Notes under the pieces: model-generated
What the model was told of the DNA's origin: nothing
Seen by the model: only the letters and a program-made list of their open reading frames with translations
Databases searched by the model: none
Assembly: GCF_014879975.1 (NCBI RefSeq)
Contig: NZ_CP062501.1
Location: forward strand, 372,001 to 436,000
Direction: 5' to 3'
DNA: 64,000 nt
DNA from: Vibrio bathopelagicus
Lineage (GTDB): Bacteria > Pseudomonadota > Gammaproteobacteria > Enterobacterales > Vibrionaceae
Translations under genes and position numbers: made by a program
In this document: piece by piece, positions 18,629-27,386 of the stretch
How the letters are laid out: each line of letters begins with the position of its first letter
How positions within the stretch are numbered: the stretch's first letter is position 1

Positions 18629-18724
18629 AATAGTAAGCCCATTTTATGCAAGGGTCAATGTGATCTTTCAATTTGCTTTTAAATTGGATGTCAAAATCCA
18701 TACTTACCATTGAAGTTCAACGGA

Positions 18725-19249
18725 CTAAGACTTGGATGAACCAAACCAGTATAACGGCCATTTTTGTTGTGAATCGCTGTTATTCAATAGCGTACCAATA
18801 CCAACCAAAGCGATGCTTCCGATTAATACGGGAGTGAATAAGAATGTCCAATCCACATGCGCAATACCTGCCAAAGTTATCACAATCGGATTAGCACCAG
18901 CAGGTGGGTGAATCGCGCGACAGTATTGCATTAGCATGATGGATGAGCCGACAGCGATTGCCATGGTCAAGTAGGAATCCCCAAAGCCATACAACGCGAT
19001 TAAGCCCACGGCAGCCGAAATAAAGTGACCCACAATGACGTTTCTAGGTTGAGCTAACGGCGATGTAGGTACCGCAAACAGTAGTACGCACGTCGCACCA
19101 AATGGAGCCATTAGCCATGGAAACCCAGAGCTTTCTGCTAATAAGCACAAGATTAAGATGCCCAGCGTACCGCCAATAAAACCTTTAACAAGCTGGCTAA
19201 TGCTTGCTTTCGGAGGAAGGTTTCCACCACCAGATAGTCTGCTGATCAT
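18725..19249 (-). CDS. HPP-family four-helix membrane protein
   Basis: 174 residues with about four transmembrane helices and the family signature HPPAGANP at about residue 112. HPP proteins are small integral membrane proteins; a plant homologue has been reported to transport nitrite, but the bacterial substrate is generally unknown. The ATG at 19249 has AGGAAA close upstream. A TetR gene is divergent, and two near-identical palindromes lie in the shared 139-base promoter, so this gene is very likely repressed by that regulator. Confidence 0.85.
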   Translation of the reverse strand: MISRLSGGGNLPPKASISQLVKGFIGGTLGILILCLLAESSGFPWLMAPFGATCVLLFAVPTSPLAQPRNVIVGHFISAAVGLIALYGFGDSYLTMAIAVGSSIMLMQYCRAIHPPAGANPIVITLAGIAHVDWTFLFTPVLIGSIALVGIGTLLNNSDSQQKWPLYWFGSSKS

Positions 19250-19286
19250 AATCGTTTCCTCTTCGTTATCTCTTTTTATTGAAAGT

Positions 19287-19328
19287 GTACAGATCTGTAC
19301 CGTTTGATTTGAATGATACAGATCTGTA
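19287..19328. promoter_or_regulatory. Paired palindromic operators between HPP and TetR genes
   Basis: GTACAGATCTGTAC (19287-19300) is a perfect 14-bp palindrome. A second copy, TACAGATCTGTA (19317-19328), lies 29 bases away centre to centre. Two matching palindromes in a divergent TetR promoter strongly suggest binding of the TetR regulator encoded at 19389. Confidence 0.8.
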
Positions 19329-19388
19329 CACTTCTTGCAACGAGAAATTGAGCTCTACGATTTCAGAGCGATTTGAGGTTGATGAACG

Positions 19389-19985
19389 ATGAGTAAAAAA
19401 GATTTGATTCTGGATGTAGCAGAGTCGTTGTTTAATCAGTTTGGTTATACCGCAGTTGGGGTGGATATGATCCGAGACGAAGCGGCGGTTTCCAAGACAT
19501 CCATGTACCGCCATTTTGGATCCAAAACCAAGTTAATTGAAGCCGTGTTAGAAAGGCGTCATCAGCGTTTCGAATCGAGCTTAGAAGCGGCGCTATCATC
19601 AACTTCTGGGTTACAAAACCAACTCGATGCGCTGTTAGATTGGCACCTTGCGTGGTTTGAACAAGCTGACTTCAAAGGCTGCATGTTCATGCACGCGCTA
19701 GCCGAATTTAAAGAGTCGGAAGATGACATTGCGATGCTCTCGCGACAGCACAAGGTTTGGCTTAAGAACACTATTCATGACGTGGTGAGTAGTGGCGAAG
19801 AGGTTGACGCTGCGACATTAGAATTACGCAGTGAATCAGTCATGACCTTCATCGAAGGCCTTATCGTGAGAAGTGAGTTTGGCAAGGTAGACGCGAGCTT
19901 AGATTCAACACCAGATTTAAGCCCTGACTCAAAGAAAAAAGCCTATCGAAAAGCATTGCATTCACTGGCTACTCTAGCGATATAA
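19389..19985 (+). CDS. TetR-family transcriptional regulator
   Basis: 198 residues. The N-terminal helix-turn-helix (about 5-50; YTAVGVDMIRDEAAVSKTSMYRHFGSK) is typical of TetR repressors; the rest is an all-helical ligand domain with FKGCMFMHALAEF, common in the YjdC/AcrR-like subgroup. The ATG is preceded by GAGG at a workable distance. It is divergent from the HPP gene with the doubled palindrome between them, so it most likely regulates itself and HPP. The ligand is unknown. Confidence 0.9.
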   Translation: MSKKDLILDVAESLFNQFGYTAVGVDMIRDEAAVSKTSMYRHFGSKTKLIEAVLERRHQRFESSLEAALSSTSGLQNQLDALLDWHLAWFEQADFKGCMFMHALAEFKESEDDIAMLSRQHKVWLKNTIHDVVSSGEEVDAATLELRSESVMTFIEGLIVRSEFGKVDASLDSTPDLSPDSKKKAYRKALHSLATLAI

Positions 19986-20063
19986 TCAAACGCAGAACCG
20001 TTACACAAGATAACGAGAAATCATAATTTTCTATTTAATTTTTATTTATAGGTAAGCTCTGAA

Positions 20064-20861
20064 ATGCCACAACAGAACATCAAATTTATCGCTGCTGATA
20101 TGGACGGCACTCTGCTTAATGAACACGGAAAGTTAGACCCTGAATTTTTCAATCTTTACGAGCGACTAGAGGCTCAAGACATCATTTTTGCTGCGGCATC
20201 GGGTCGTCAGTATTACAGCCTGATGGAGACATTTTCTCCGCTAAAAGATCGCATGATGTTCGTTGCTGAAAACGGCACATTAGTGATGCACAAAGGCCAA
20301 GAGCTCTACAGCTGCTTGCTTGATACTGATGCCATCAAAGATATCATCAAAGAAGCCCGCGCTATTGAAGGTGCGCATGTGGTGTTATGTGGTAAGAAAT
20401 CAGCATACATCGAAACTAAAGACGAGCGTGCTTTAGCGGAGATCTCTAAGTACTACCATCGCCGCGAGCAAGTAGAAGACTTATTGACGGTAGAAGACGA
20501 TTTCATCAAGGTGGCTATCTGTCACTTCGATGGCTCACAAGAGAAAGTGAACCCAACTATTGATGCCAAATTCGGTGAGAACTACCAAGTGGTTGTAAGC
20601 GCAAAAATTTGGTTAGATGTGATGAACGCTGAAGCGTCAAAAGGTTCGGCGATTAAGCATCTACAAAACACATTAGGTTTCACTTACGAGCAGACCATGA
20701 GTTTTGGTGACTACCTTAATGACTTGGAAATGCTTAAAGAGAGCTACCATTCTTACGCGATGGAAAACGCCCATCCAAAGCTGAAAGAGATTGCTCGTTT
20801 TAGCGCGCCAAGTAACGTCGATGCAGGTGTGTTCCAAGTGCTTGAGAAGCTGCTAGCGTAA
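20064..20861 (+). CDS. Cof-type HAD-superfamily phosphatase (YbiV/SupH-like)
   Basis: 265 residues. HAD motif I is DMDGT (Asp12 nucleophile, Asp14), motif II AASGRQ, a lysine around 190-200, and motif IV GDYLNDLEML, with a Cof-type (C2B) cap domain in the middle. Such enzymes dephosphorylate sugar phosphates and other small phosphates such as FMN or PLP in the cytoplasm; E. coli YbiV is the closest well-known type by motif context. It stands alone and ends in a strong terminator. The exact substrate cannot be inferred. Confidence 0.88.
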   Translation: MPQQNIKFIAADMDGTLLNEHGKLDPEFFNLYERLEAQDIIFAAASGRQYYSLMETFSPLKDRMMFVAENGTLVMHKGQELYSCLLDTDAIKDIIKEARAIEGAHVVLCGKKSAYIETKDERALAEISKYYHRREQVEDLLTVEDDFIKVAICHFDGSQEKVNPTIDAKFGENYQVVVSAKIWLDVMNAEASKGSAIKHLQNTLGFTYEQTMSFGDYLNDLEMLKESYHSYAMENAHPKLKEIARFSAPSNVDAGVFQVLEKLLA

Positions 20862-20892
20862 CGCGGTTAAGCTCAATCAGATTTTTATCAAA

Positions 20893-20922
20893 GCCAACTC
20901 ATGAATATGAGTTGGCTTTTTT
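20893..20922 (+). terminator. Intrinsic terminator after HAD phosphatase
   Basis: Perfect 10-bp stem GCCAACTCAT / ATGAGTTGGC (20893-20902, 20907-20916), loop GAAT, followed by six T. Confidence 0.92.
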
Positions 20923-21059
20923 GTTGGCTGCAGGTGTATTTAGCTAGTTTGAACGATTGTTCAGATTGGTGTAACTTGTACTTAATCAGTAGTTTTAGTG
21001 ACAAAGACGGGTATTCACTTTGTATTGGATACACCTTATCAACGATATTTGGAATGACG

Positions 21060-21707
21060 ATGAGCAAGAAACTTCAACTCGATATTATTTCTGACGTAAT
21101 GTGCCCATGGTGTGTAGTCGGTTACAAAAATCTAGAGCAAGCCGTTTCAGAACTTGGCTTAGAACAACAGATTGAACTTGAATGGCAGCCGTTTGAGTTG
21201 AATCCAGATATGCCGCAAGAGGGTGAAAACCTGCGTGATCACATCATGAGAAAATACGGTTCTAGTGCAGAAGAGAGTCAGCGATCACGTGAGCAACTGG
21301 CGGCTCGTGGCAAAGCGGTTGGGTTCGATTTCAACTTCTATGACAGCATGAGAATGGTGAATTCACGTCATTTGCATGTGCTGCTCGATTTCGCTCTAAC
21401 GCACGGAAAACAGACTGAGTTAAAGCTACGCTTCTTCACTGCGCATTTTTCAGAGCAGAAAGATCTGTCTGATCTGGATGTTATTGCGCAAGAGCTTGAA
21501 GCGGTTGGCTTAGACGCAACAAAGGCACTGAAACGCTTAAATAACACCGACAACTTAAAGCAAATTGAAGCACAAGAGTTTGAGTGGCAACGCATGGGCA
21601 TCTCTGCGGTTCCTACTGTGGTATTTAACCGTAAGAGTGCAGTGACTGGTGCGCAGACGGTCGAAACGTACAAGCAGATCCTTCAAGAGCTTATTGCTGA
21701 ATCATAA
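21060..21707 (+). CDS. DsbA-family (FrnE-like) thiol oxidoreductase, cytoplasmic
   Basis: 215 residues beginning MSKKLQLDIISDVMCPWC; the CPWC active site is at residues 15-18. No signal peptide is present, so it is cytoplasmic, as for the FrnE subgroup (2-hydroxychromene-2-carboxylate isomerase/DsbA-like fold). The cis-proline region is SAVPTVVF, and an all-helical insert lies between. The reading frame extends upstream to 20901, but that part overlaps the preceding terminator; the ATG at 21060 with GGA six bases before it is the likely start. Probably contributes to thiol or oxidative-stress handling; partners unknown. Confidence 0.88.
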   Translation: MSKKLQLDIISDVMCPWCVVGYKNLEQAVSELGLEQQIELEWQPFELNPDMPQEGENLRDHIMRKYGSSAEESQRSREQLAARGKAVGFDFNFYDSMRMVNSRHLHVLLDFALTHGKQTELKLRFFTAHFSEQKDLSDLDVIAQELEAVGLDATKALKRLNNTDNLKQIEAQEFEWQRMGISAVPTVVFNRKSAVTGAQTVETYKQILQELIAES

Positions 21708-21741
21708 GCCGATCATTGGTATCAATTAGAGTCTGAATTTC

Positions 21742-22950
21742 ATGGAATCACTTTCACTCGCTCAAGCACAAAAAATTGTACTGCTTTCGCAAAAGCTGCC
21801 GCCTAAGAAGCTGCCACCTAAAAAGCAACGTAATGGGGGCGCTTTGGCGAACACGCTGTCTGCGATTGAAAACCTTGGCTATGTGCAAATTGATACCATT
21901 TCCGTGATTCAGCGAGCCCACCACCATACGTTGTGGAATCGTAATCAAGACTACCAACTGAATCACCTTGATAAGTTGTTAGAGCGTCGTGAAGTGTTTG
22001 AGTATTGGTCGCACGCCGCCGCGTATTTACCCATGCGTGATTACCGTTTCAGCTTGCATCGAAAGAATGGGTTTGCGAGCGGTAAGCTTAAGCATTGGTA
22101 TAAAAAAGACGACGCACTCATGGCACATGTTCTCAAACGTATTGAGAACGAAGGGCCATTAATGGCGAAAGATTTTGAAGGCGATAGGCCAAACCCCGGC
22201 GGATGGGGCGGTAAACCTGCCAAACAGGCGCTAGAGACTTTGTTTATGCAAGGCGACCTAATGGTGCCAAGCCGAGTGAACTTTCATAAGGTGTACGATC
22301 TAACCGAGCGAGTTGTGCCGAGTGGCATTGATACCTCTGAACCGACGGAGCAGGAGTACATTGGGCATCTGATTACTCGTTATTTGGAAGCGAACGGTGT
22401 GGGAATCGCATCGGAAATAAGCTATCTACTCAAGAACACCAAACCACTGATACAGAAGACACTCCAACAAATGCTTGAAGACAAGCGAATAGTGAAAGTG
22501 GATGTTCAAGGTGCTGATTACTACGTGTTGCCTGACGCGTTTGAACTACTGAATCAGCCACTATCACGAACCAAGTTAAAGATACTTTCTCCGTTCGATA
22601 ATCTGTTGATTCAACGTAAGCGAATGCAATCACTGTTCAACTTTGTCTACCTTCTTGAGTGCTATGTTCCTGAAGCCAAGCGCCAGTTTGGTTATTTCAG
22701 TTTGCCGATTCTATGGCAAGGAGAGCTGGTGGCGCGAATGGATTGCAAGGTCGACAGAAAGAGTCGTTTACTCAATATTCGTAACTTGGTTGTGGAAGAT
22801 AGAATAAAAAACCATGAGTCGTTGATTCATGCGTTATCTGATGAGCTTAAACACTTCATGGTGTTCAACCAATGTGATGAGATGGTCGTTCACAATACAA
22901 CGCCTTCTGGCCTTGGCAGTTACTTGATGAGACATTGGCAAACGCTTTAA
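21742..22950 (+). CDS. ycaQ: YcaQ/AlkX-type winged-helix DNA glycosylase
   Basis: 402 residues of the HTH_42 (AlkZ-like) family. YcaQ excises bulky N7-alkylguanine and unhooks interstrand crosslinks. The sequence has GYVQIDTISVIQRAHHH: a Gln-Ile-Asp signature matching the QxD motif of the YcaQ/AlkX branch, whereas AlkZ enzymes have QxQ. Three winged-helix segments can be followed along the protein. The N-terminus has a short Lys/Pro-rich repeat (LPPKK twice) inside the first helical region, which is unusual. It follows the FrnE-like gene by 34 bases and may be co-transcribed; both fit stress protection. Confidence 0.87.
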   Translation: MESLSLAQAQKIVLLSQKLPPKKLPPKKQRNGGALANTLSAIENLGYVQIDTISVIQRAHHHTLWNRNQDYQLNHLDKLLERREVFEYWSHAAAYLPMRDYRFSLHRKNGFASGKLKHWYKKDDALMAHVLKRIENEGPLMAKDFEGDRPNPGGWGGKPAKQALETLFMQGDLMVPSRVNFHKVYDLTERVVPSGIDTSEPTEQEYIGHLITRYLEANGVGIASEISYLLKNTKPLIQKTLQQMLEDKRIVKVDVQGADYYVLPDAFELLNQPLSRTKLKILSPFDNLLIQRKRMQSLFNFVYLLECYVPEAKRQFGYFSLPILWQGELVARMDCKVDRKSRLLNIRNLVVEDRIKNHESLIHALSDELKHFMVFNQCDEMVVHNTTPSGLGSYLMRHWQTL

Positions 22951-23013
22951 CCTTCATCGTTGCTTCAAAGCGATTAGTAACGCAGCCCACCTTAGTTGCT
23001 TTGATCACTCTAG

Positions 23014-23952
23014 TTATTTAGAAAGCTCGGCTAACAAGAACTCGACAAAGGTTCTGTTTTTCAGAGACAGTTGCTTGGTTTTATAGAGTAGATGAATCGG
23101 CTTGGGCAAAGGTGCCATACCAGGTAATATTTCTAACAGAGCACCACGTTCAATCTCTTCTGCGACTAAGATAGTTGGCTGTAACAACACACCTACGCCT
23201 TGTAGGGCGGCATATCGCAACACATCCCCATTGTTCGACATCAAACGCACCTGCCCTTTATTCCCCGTGTTATGCGTTGCTTGGTGGTTCTTAGGGGCTA
23301 GGAGTTGTGGCTCACTGTTTTGGGTATTGCGTAGTTGGGGTTCACGACCATTCACATCACGACGGCTGCTGTAACTGAACCCAAGCGATGGGTGCTGTGC
23401 GAGATCTTCTAATACACGAATCTCTGCATGTTGATTGAGGTATTCAGGCGCTGCGCAGTAACACATCTCGTAATCGCCTAAGTATCTTGCGACTAAACTG
23501 GAGTCAGACAGGTCACCAATTCGCACAATCAAATCAATATCGGAAGAGTAGGGATCAACAAGATCGTTGTTTAGTACGAGCTCGACATTAATCGTCGGAT
23601 TATTGGCAAGGAACTTCGCGACTATCGGGGCAAGCACCTTGTTCCCATAGGTCACTGGGCAGTTTATTTTGACCGTGCCTTGAGGCTGGTTTTCTAAGGT
23701 TTGAATTAGATTTTCAGCATTACTGATGTCTTCCAGAATTCGTTTACATTCTCGATAGTAGAGCTGCCCTGAATCGGTTAAAGACTGCTTACGCGTAGTG
23801 CGATGAATCAGCTGAGAGTTGAGGCTCGATTCAAGATGATGGATATGTTTACTGATCATGGTCGCCGAAAGATTGAAGTGGTTGGCGGCGCTACGAAAGC
23901 TGCCTTGCTCCACTACGTAAACGAAGACTTTCATGCTGGTTAACTTATCCAT
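23014..23952 (-). CDS. LysR-type regulator with an inserted hydrophilic segment
   Basis: 312 residues. N-terminal winged helix (MDKLTSMKVFVYVVEQGSFRSAA; ATMISKHIHHLE recognition helix) and a periplasmic-binding-like effector domain. Residues about 197-234 are rich in Arg, Asn, Gln, Pro and His and interrupt the effector domain where related LysR proteins usually have a short loop. It is divergent from the ABM and Gfo/Idh genes across 107 bases that contain a 9-bp inverted repeat, so it probably controls them. Inducer unknown. Confidence 0.87.
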   Translation of the reverse strand: MDKLTSMKVFVYVVEQGSFRSAANHFNLSATMISKHIHHLESSLNSQLIHRTTRKQSLTDSGQLYYRECKRILEDISNAENLIQTLENQPQGTVKINCPVTYGNKVLAPIVAKFLANNPTINVELVLNNDLVDPYSSDIDLIVRIGDLSDSSLVARYLGDYEMCYCAAPEYLNQHAEIRVLEDLAQHPSLGFSYSSRRDVNGREPQLRNTQNSEPQLLAPKNHQATHNTGNKGQVRLMSNNGDVLRYAALQGVGVLLQPTILVAEEIERGALLEILPGMAPLPKPIHLLYKTKQLSLKNRTFVEFLLAELSK

Positions 23953-24008
23953 TAAACACTCTTGGTTGATAAATAATAAACAAAAGGCGAGTTTATCAAT
24001 TATTAGGG

Positions 24009-24041
24009 GTTAATTATATTAATGGCAAACCGATAATTAAC
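24009..24041. promoter_or_regulatory. Candidate LysR operator in divergent promoter
   Basis: GTTAATTAT (24009-24017) and ATAATTAAC (24033-24041) form a perfect 9-bp inverted repeat with a 15-base spacer, midway between the LysR gene and the ABM gene. Size and location suit a LysR recognition site. Confidence 0.6.
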
Positions 24042-24059
24042 TAAAATTAAGAGCGTGAA

Positions 24060-24383
24060 ATGCCTCAAACAAACGAAACCATCTTTGTTACTGCTGAACT
24101 TAAGATTAAAACCAACATTGATCGTGAGGTTGCAATTGAAGCCATCGAACAGTTTTGTCGAGACATGCAGAGTGAACCGAGTTGCCTACAAGCAATAGCA
24201 ACCTATGACCAAAACCAAAGCGATCGCGTGATCCTGCTTGAGCAATACGCAAACCGTGAAGCAATTAATCAGCACTTTGGTATGCCTCATACGCAAGCGT
24301 TTATCGAGCGTGATATAACAGAATTAGTACAAGTATTTGAAACTCAATGTGGACCTATCAAAACACAAGAGCAGGAGAAATAA
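24060..24383 (+). CDS. ABM-domain protein (putative quinol monooxygenase, YgiN-like)
   Basis: 107 residues forming a single antibiotic-biosynthesis-monooxygenase (dimeric ferredoxin-like) domain: an initial beta strand TAELKIKTN, a helix with EAIEQFC, and the typical ILLEQYANREAINQHF segment followed by H in MPHTQAF. Proteins of this type include the E. coli quinol monooxygenase YgiN, but many have unknown substrates. Its stop is three bases before the Gfo/Idh start, so the two form an operon facing the LysR gene. Confidence 0.82.
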   Translation: MPQTNETIFVTAELKIKTNIDREVAIEAIEQFCRDMQSEPSCLQAIATYDQNQSDRVILLEQYANREAINQHFGMPHTQAFIERDITELVQVFETQCGPIKTQEQEK

Positions 24384-24386
24384 GCA

Positions 24387-25361
24387 ATGAAGTGGGGAAT
24401 CCTAGGAACCAGCTTTATCTCGGGTGTCATGGCGGATGCGATCAAAGGTGATGCTCAAAGTGAGTTGTATGCCGTCGCTGGGCGCACAGAAAAAACGCTT
24501 AATGAGTTTGCTGCGCAGTACCAACCAACACGAACCTTCAACAGCTATGAAGCTTTGATTGAAGATGAGTCAGTCGACATCATCTACATTGCTCTACCAA
24601 ACCACGTTCACCATGAATACGTGATTAAAGCCGCTCAAAAAGGCAAAGCGATTCTGTGTGAAAAATCGTTATCGGTTGATATGGAAAAAACCGAACAAGC
24701 TCTGCAATCGGTAAAAGAAGCGGGTGTGTTTTTCGCAGAAGGTTTGATGTATCTAAACCATCCACTGATCGCCAAGCTTCATCAAGAGCTGGCAACCGGA
24801 GAAATTGGTGAGGTGCGCTCAATTCAAGGGTCTTATGTTGCTGCGATTGACCAGTTCGTGAATCCTGCGAGCAAAGGCGCGTTGTATAACCTAGGTTGTT
24901 ACCCAATGTCGCTGATCCACTCTGTCGCGCAGCAGCAATTTGGTGAGAGTGTGTTTGATGATGTGCAGATCTCAGCAATTGGTCGACGTGGTCAAGATGG
25001 CAATATCTGCGAGTCGTCAGCAATGATGCGATTCAATGGCCAATTCACTGCGCAAATCCATACTGCAGAAGACCACGGCTTAAAGCATGGTTTTACGATT
25101 TTAGGCAGTAAAGGCTGTATCATTCTCGACACTAACCCATGGTTACCGACCGAAGAAAACACATTCACGGTTGAGATTTATGAAACGTCGAAACGCGAAG
25201 TGAAAGTCGAAGCGCAAGGTGACGGCTTCCATTATCAAGTGCGCAATATCCGCCAAGCGGTTGAGCAAGGTGACACACAACTCACAGCACCAATGGCAAC
25301 TCATCAAGACTCTCGCGTAATCATGAAGTTACTGACTGACTGGGAACAAGCGGCGGGCTAG
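24387..25361 (+). CDS. Gfo/Idh/MocA-family NAD(P)-dependent oxidoreductase
   Basis: 324 residues. An N-terminal Rossmann fold (MKWGILGTSFISG) is followed by the nucleotide/substrate motif CEKSL (variant of EKP) and a C-terminal alpha/beta dimerisation domain with a GLMYLNHP segment. The family oxidises or epimerises sugars and polyols, or reduces dihydrodiols. Coupled to the ABM gene and probably controlled by the divergent LysR protein. The glycine motif GILGTSFI departs slightly from GxGxxG, as in several family members. The substrate is not predictable. Confidence 0.87.
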   Translation: MKWGILGTSFISGVMADAIKGDAQSELYAVAGRTEKTLNEFAAQYQPTRTFNSYEALIEDESVDIIYIALPNHVHHEYVIKAAQKGKAILCEKSLSVDMEKTEQALQSVKEAGVFFAEGLMYLNHPLIAKLHQELATGEIGEVRSIQGSYVAAIDQFVNPASKGALYNLGCYPMSLIHSVAQQQFGESVFDDVQISAIGRRGQDGNICESSAMMRFNGQFTAQIHTAEDHGLKHGFTILGSKGCIILDTNPWLPTEENTFTVEIYETSKREVKVEAQGDGFHYQVRNIRQAVEQGDTQLTAPMATHQDSRVIMKLLTDWEQAAG

Positions 25362-25559
25362 TGCCTTAACCAAACCCTGTATCTGCCTCATGTTTAATGC
25401 CTCGTACGTTATCAAGTATGGGGCGTTTCTCTAAACCCTCTAGCCAATAATTCCCAACAAATACTTTGCATTTGAAACAGTCACAGTGTCCAATATCGGT
25501 TGAGACAATATTGACTGAAAAACCTTATTTTTTAAGGTGTTAAATAGGATGCTTACTTC

Positions 25560-25898
25560 ATGCGTAAATCAGATAAGAAGATCGAAAATCAGATCAGAGA
25601 CGTGCTAACCGACGTGTGTGAAGATACATTGAAAGGCTACGATGGTTTTTTGTGGGTGACTCACTCGGTCAACTTCTCTTCCTTTCCGCAAAGTTTGAAA
25701 ATCGTCTGTGTATTCGATACCAATCGGGATAGAACGAATTTCTTAGAGGTTGGCGGTCAACAACAGGTGGCTTCAGTTATTCAAAGCGCATTCAATCAGG
25801 TCGGAATTAAACTCAAGAACATAGATAAGCACCTAAGCTTCGATACACAAGAAAATTGCGACCGTGACCATCAAGGGAAGTGGAACCAGAGGCTTTAA
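25560..25898 (+). CDS. Conserved hypothetical protein (small, soluble)
   Basis: 112 residues without signal peptide or membrane segment. The N-terminus is charged (MRKSDKKIENQIRDVL), followed by a mixed segment GYDGFLWVTHSVNFSSFPQSLKIVCVFDTN and a Lys/Asp-rich C-terminus. It resembles short Vibrio proteins sometimes named 'Fis family regulator', but I see no Fis helix-turn-helix and do not support that name. AGGATG lies about ten bases before the ATG. Single gene ending in a bidirectional terminator. Confidence 0.7.
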   Translation: MRKSDKKIENQIRDVLTDVCEDTLKGYDGFLWVTHSVNFSSFPQSLKIVCVFDTNRDRTNFLEVGGQQQVASVIQSAFNQVGIKLKNIDKHLSFDTQENCDRDHQGKWNQRL

Positions 25899-25942
25899 GG
25901 TGCTTTATCGCAGCGCTGGTTGGAAAGCGGACTGAAGAGACG

Positions 25943-25965
25943 AAAGCCTACACGAGGTAGGCTTT
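25943..25965. terminator. Bidirectional terminator between convergent genes
   Basis: AAAGCCTAC / GTAGGCTTT (25943-25951 and 25957-25965), a 9-bp stem with a 5-base loop and T/A tails on both sides; it separates the hypothetical gene from the AraC-type gene. Confidence 0.8.
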
Positions 25966-25984
25966 GTAACGGTATTTACTCTTA

Positions 25985-26884
25985 TTATTTAATTGCAGTA
26001 CAGAAGCTAACGTCTGAATGTTGAGTTTGCGGATCGTAGCTGTGGTAAAGCTCAAAGCAAGGTCGGTCTTCGGTTTCTAGGCCGGATTCTATTACCTTAC
26101 GCATGAGATCGTCCCACGCTTTAGCGTATTGACTTGGCTCGGTGATTGTTTGGCGCATCACTGCATATTGTCCACCGGGAAAATCTTTCAATTCGATCCC
26201 ACTTGGTACTTCAGTGTCGTCTGAAACCATCAAGCAGATGTCAGTACGGCATTTATCGTTAGGTGTTATTTCCGGATTGTCATGATAGATAAAGATGCAG
26301 CTGTTCCCTGCTAACCCTTTCATTTCGGCCCATTGATAAAGACGACCGCTTGGCTCTTCATAACCTTGTCCGTAAGGGCCAGTCACTCGTACATACGCTA
26401 GTTTTGATGGTTCGAATTGTTGCGTTTTCATTGTCATACTCCATGTTGTTCGTTCGGAGTCAGTATATGAATTGCCAGTACCAGTATCGTTTCCATTCTT
26501 GCGCAACGTGTGTCCAATCTTGCTATTTCGAGTTAACTCGCTGAACGCTTGGTAATCTTCACAATCACGGAATGCACTCGGTGTTACACCAAAGTGCTGT
26601 TTGAATGCCTTTGCAAAACTTTGAGACGATGAGAACCCATAGTCCAATGCGATATTAATAATGGGCTGCTTGGATTTGAAGAGATCATTAGCTGCTGCTT
26701 CGAGCCTCAATCGGCGAATGAAATCAGCAAGCGTTTCGCCTTGAACGGCCTTAAAAGTGCGATGAAAGTGGTAGGGTGAAAAGTTGGCTAACGCCGCGAC
26801 TTCGATTAGGTTGAGTGGCTCGTTAAAGTGTTTCTCTAGATAGCGTATAACGGGAATCAGCCGCTTATGATAGTCAACGTACAT
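25985..26884 (-). CDS. AraC-type regulator fused to a GyrI-like effector domain
   Basis: 299 residues. Residues 1-110 are the double helix-turn-helix AraC DNA-binding domain placed at the N-terminus (PYHFHRTFKAVQGETL and ALDYGFSSSQSFAKAFKQHFGVTPSAFR). About 150-299 form a GyrI-like (SbmC/BmrR-type) small-molecule-binding domain (SKLAYVRVTGPYGQGYEEP onward). A polar, poorly conserved linker lies between. Such proteins (Rob/SoxS-like layout) sense drugs or small metabolites. The start codon is preceded by a run of nine G on its own strand, 11 bases upstream. Confidence 0.9.
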   Translation of the reverse strand: MYVDYHKRLIPVIRYLEKHFNEPLNLIEVAALANFSPYHFHRTFKAVQGETLADFIRRLRLEAAANDLFKSKQPIINIALDYGFSSSQSFAKAFKQHFGVTPSAFRDCEDYQAFSELTRNSKIGHTLRKNGNDTGTGNSYTDSERTTWSMTMKTQQFEPSKLAYVRVTGPYGQGYEEPSGRLYQWAEMKGLAGNSCIFIYHDNPEITPNDKCRTDICLMVSDDTEVPSGIELKDFPGGQYAVMRQTITEPSQYAKAWDDLMRKVIESGLETEDRPCFELYHSYDPQTQHSDVSFCTAIK

Positions 26885-26895
26885 TGCTTTATTTA

Positions 26896-26904
26896 CCCCC
26901 CCCC
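26896..26904. repeat. Nine-base C (G on the coding strand) homopolymer upstream of AraC-GyrI gene
   Basis: Nine consecutive C on the + strand, reading as G9 in the 5' leader of the AraC-GyrI gene, 11 bases before its ATG. Homopolymers of this length are prone to slippage. Here it would alter the leader or ribosome-binding region, not the reading frame. Confidence 0.75.
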
Positions 26905-27386
26905 TCTATTACCATTGTTCTTATATAGACTCCGAGACTAACCTATCCCAATTGAGTTTCAATAGAGTGGCATTGAAACTGAGATTAGATGCAGCAAATC
27001 CAATCCCTACGTTCCGTTTCCCTTCGTTCAACAAGGTTAACTTCTCCCAAACTGAGTTGCCTTTTTGGTTATCGTGCGTTCACTGCTTGTTCGACTTAAT
27101 TCTCATAATGAGAAAAAGTGAAGCAGAGAATTGTGACACTCGAATACTTGGCTTGTCAGCAAAATTAAGATTATAAGTTTTTAGCTTTCTTTCTAACGTG
27201 CTGACTTAATTCGGGTATTCCAAGTCGCTTTGGGATAGCGAGTTAACAAGGCACCTTGACGCTTGAACAATGCACATTTCTAACCGATACTTTTTGCGTA
27301 TTTTGATTCCTAAATTGACACGTAAGTTGGCTGACTTTTCGTCTCGTATTTCGAGTAACGGCTGTATCGATTAGGATAATTTAATA
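26905..27386. other. Intergenic stretch upstream of the secreted EF-hand gene
   Basis: About 480 bases holding promoters for the gene at 27387 and perhaps the AraC-GyrI gene. A 74-codon open frame at 26952-27176 has no ribosome site or recognisable sequence and is not accepted as a gene. AGGA at 27373-27376 is the ribosome site of the next gene. No convincing palindrome or RNA was seen. Confidence 0.5.

Noticed and set aside
20901..21059. N-terminal extension of the DsbA-like protein
   Set aside because: It overlaps the upstream terminator and adds hydrophobic residues not expected for the FrnE-like family; the start at 21060 has a ribosome site.
26952..27176. 74-codon open frame
   Set aside because: No ribosome site, atypical composition and no known motif; it sits in a promoter-containing gap.
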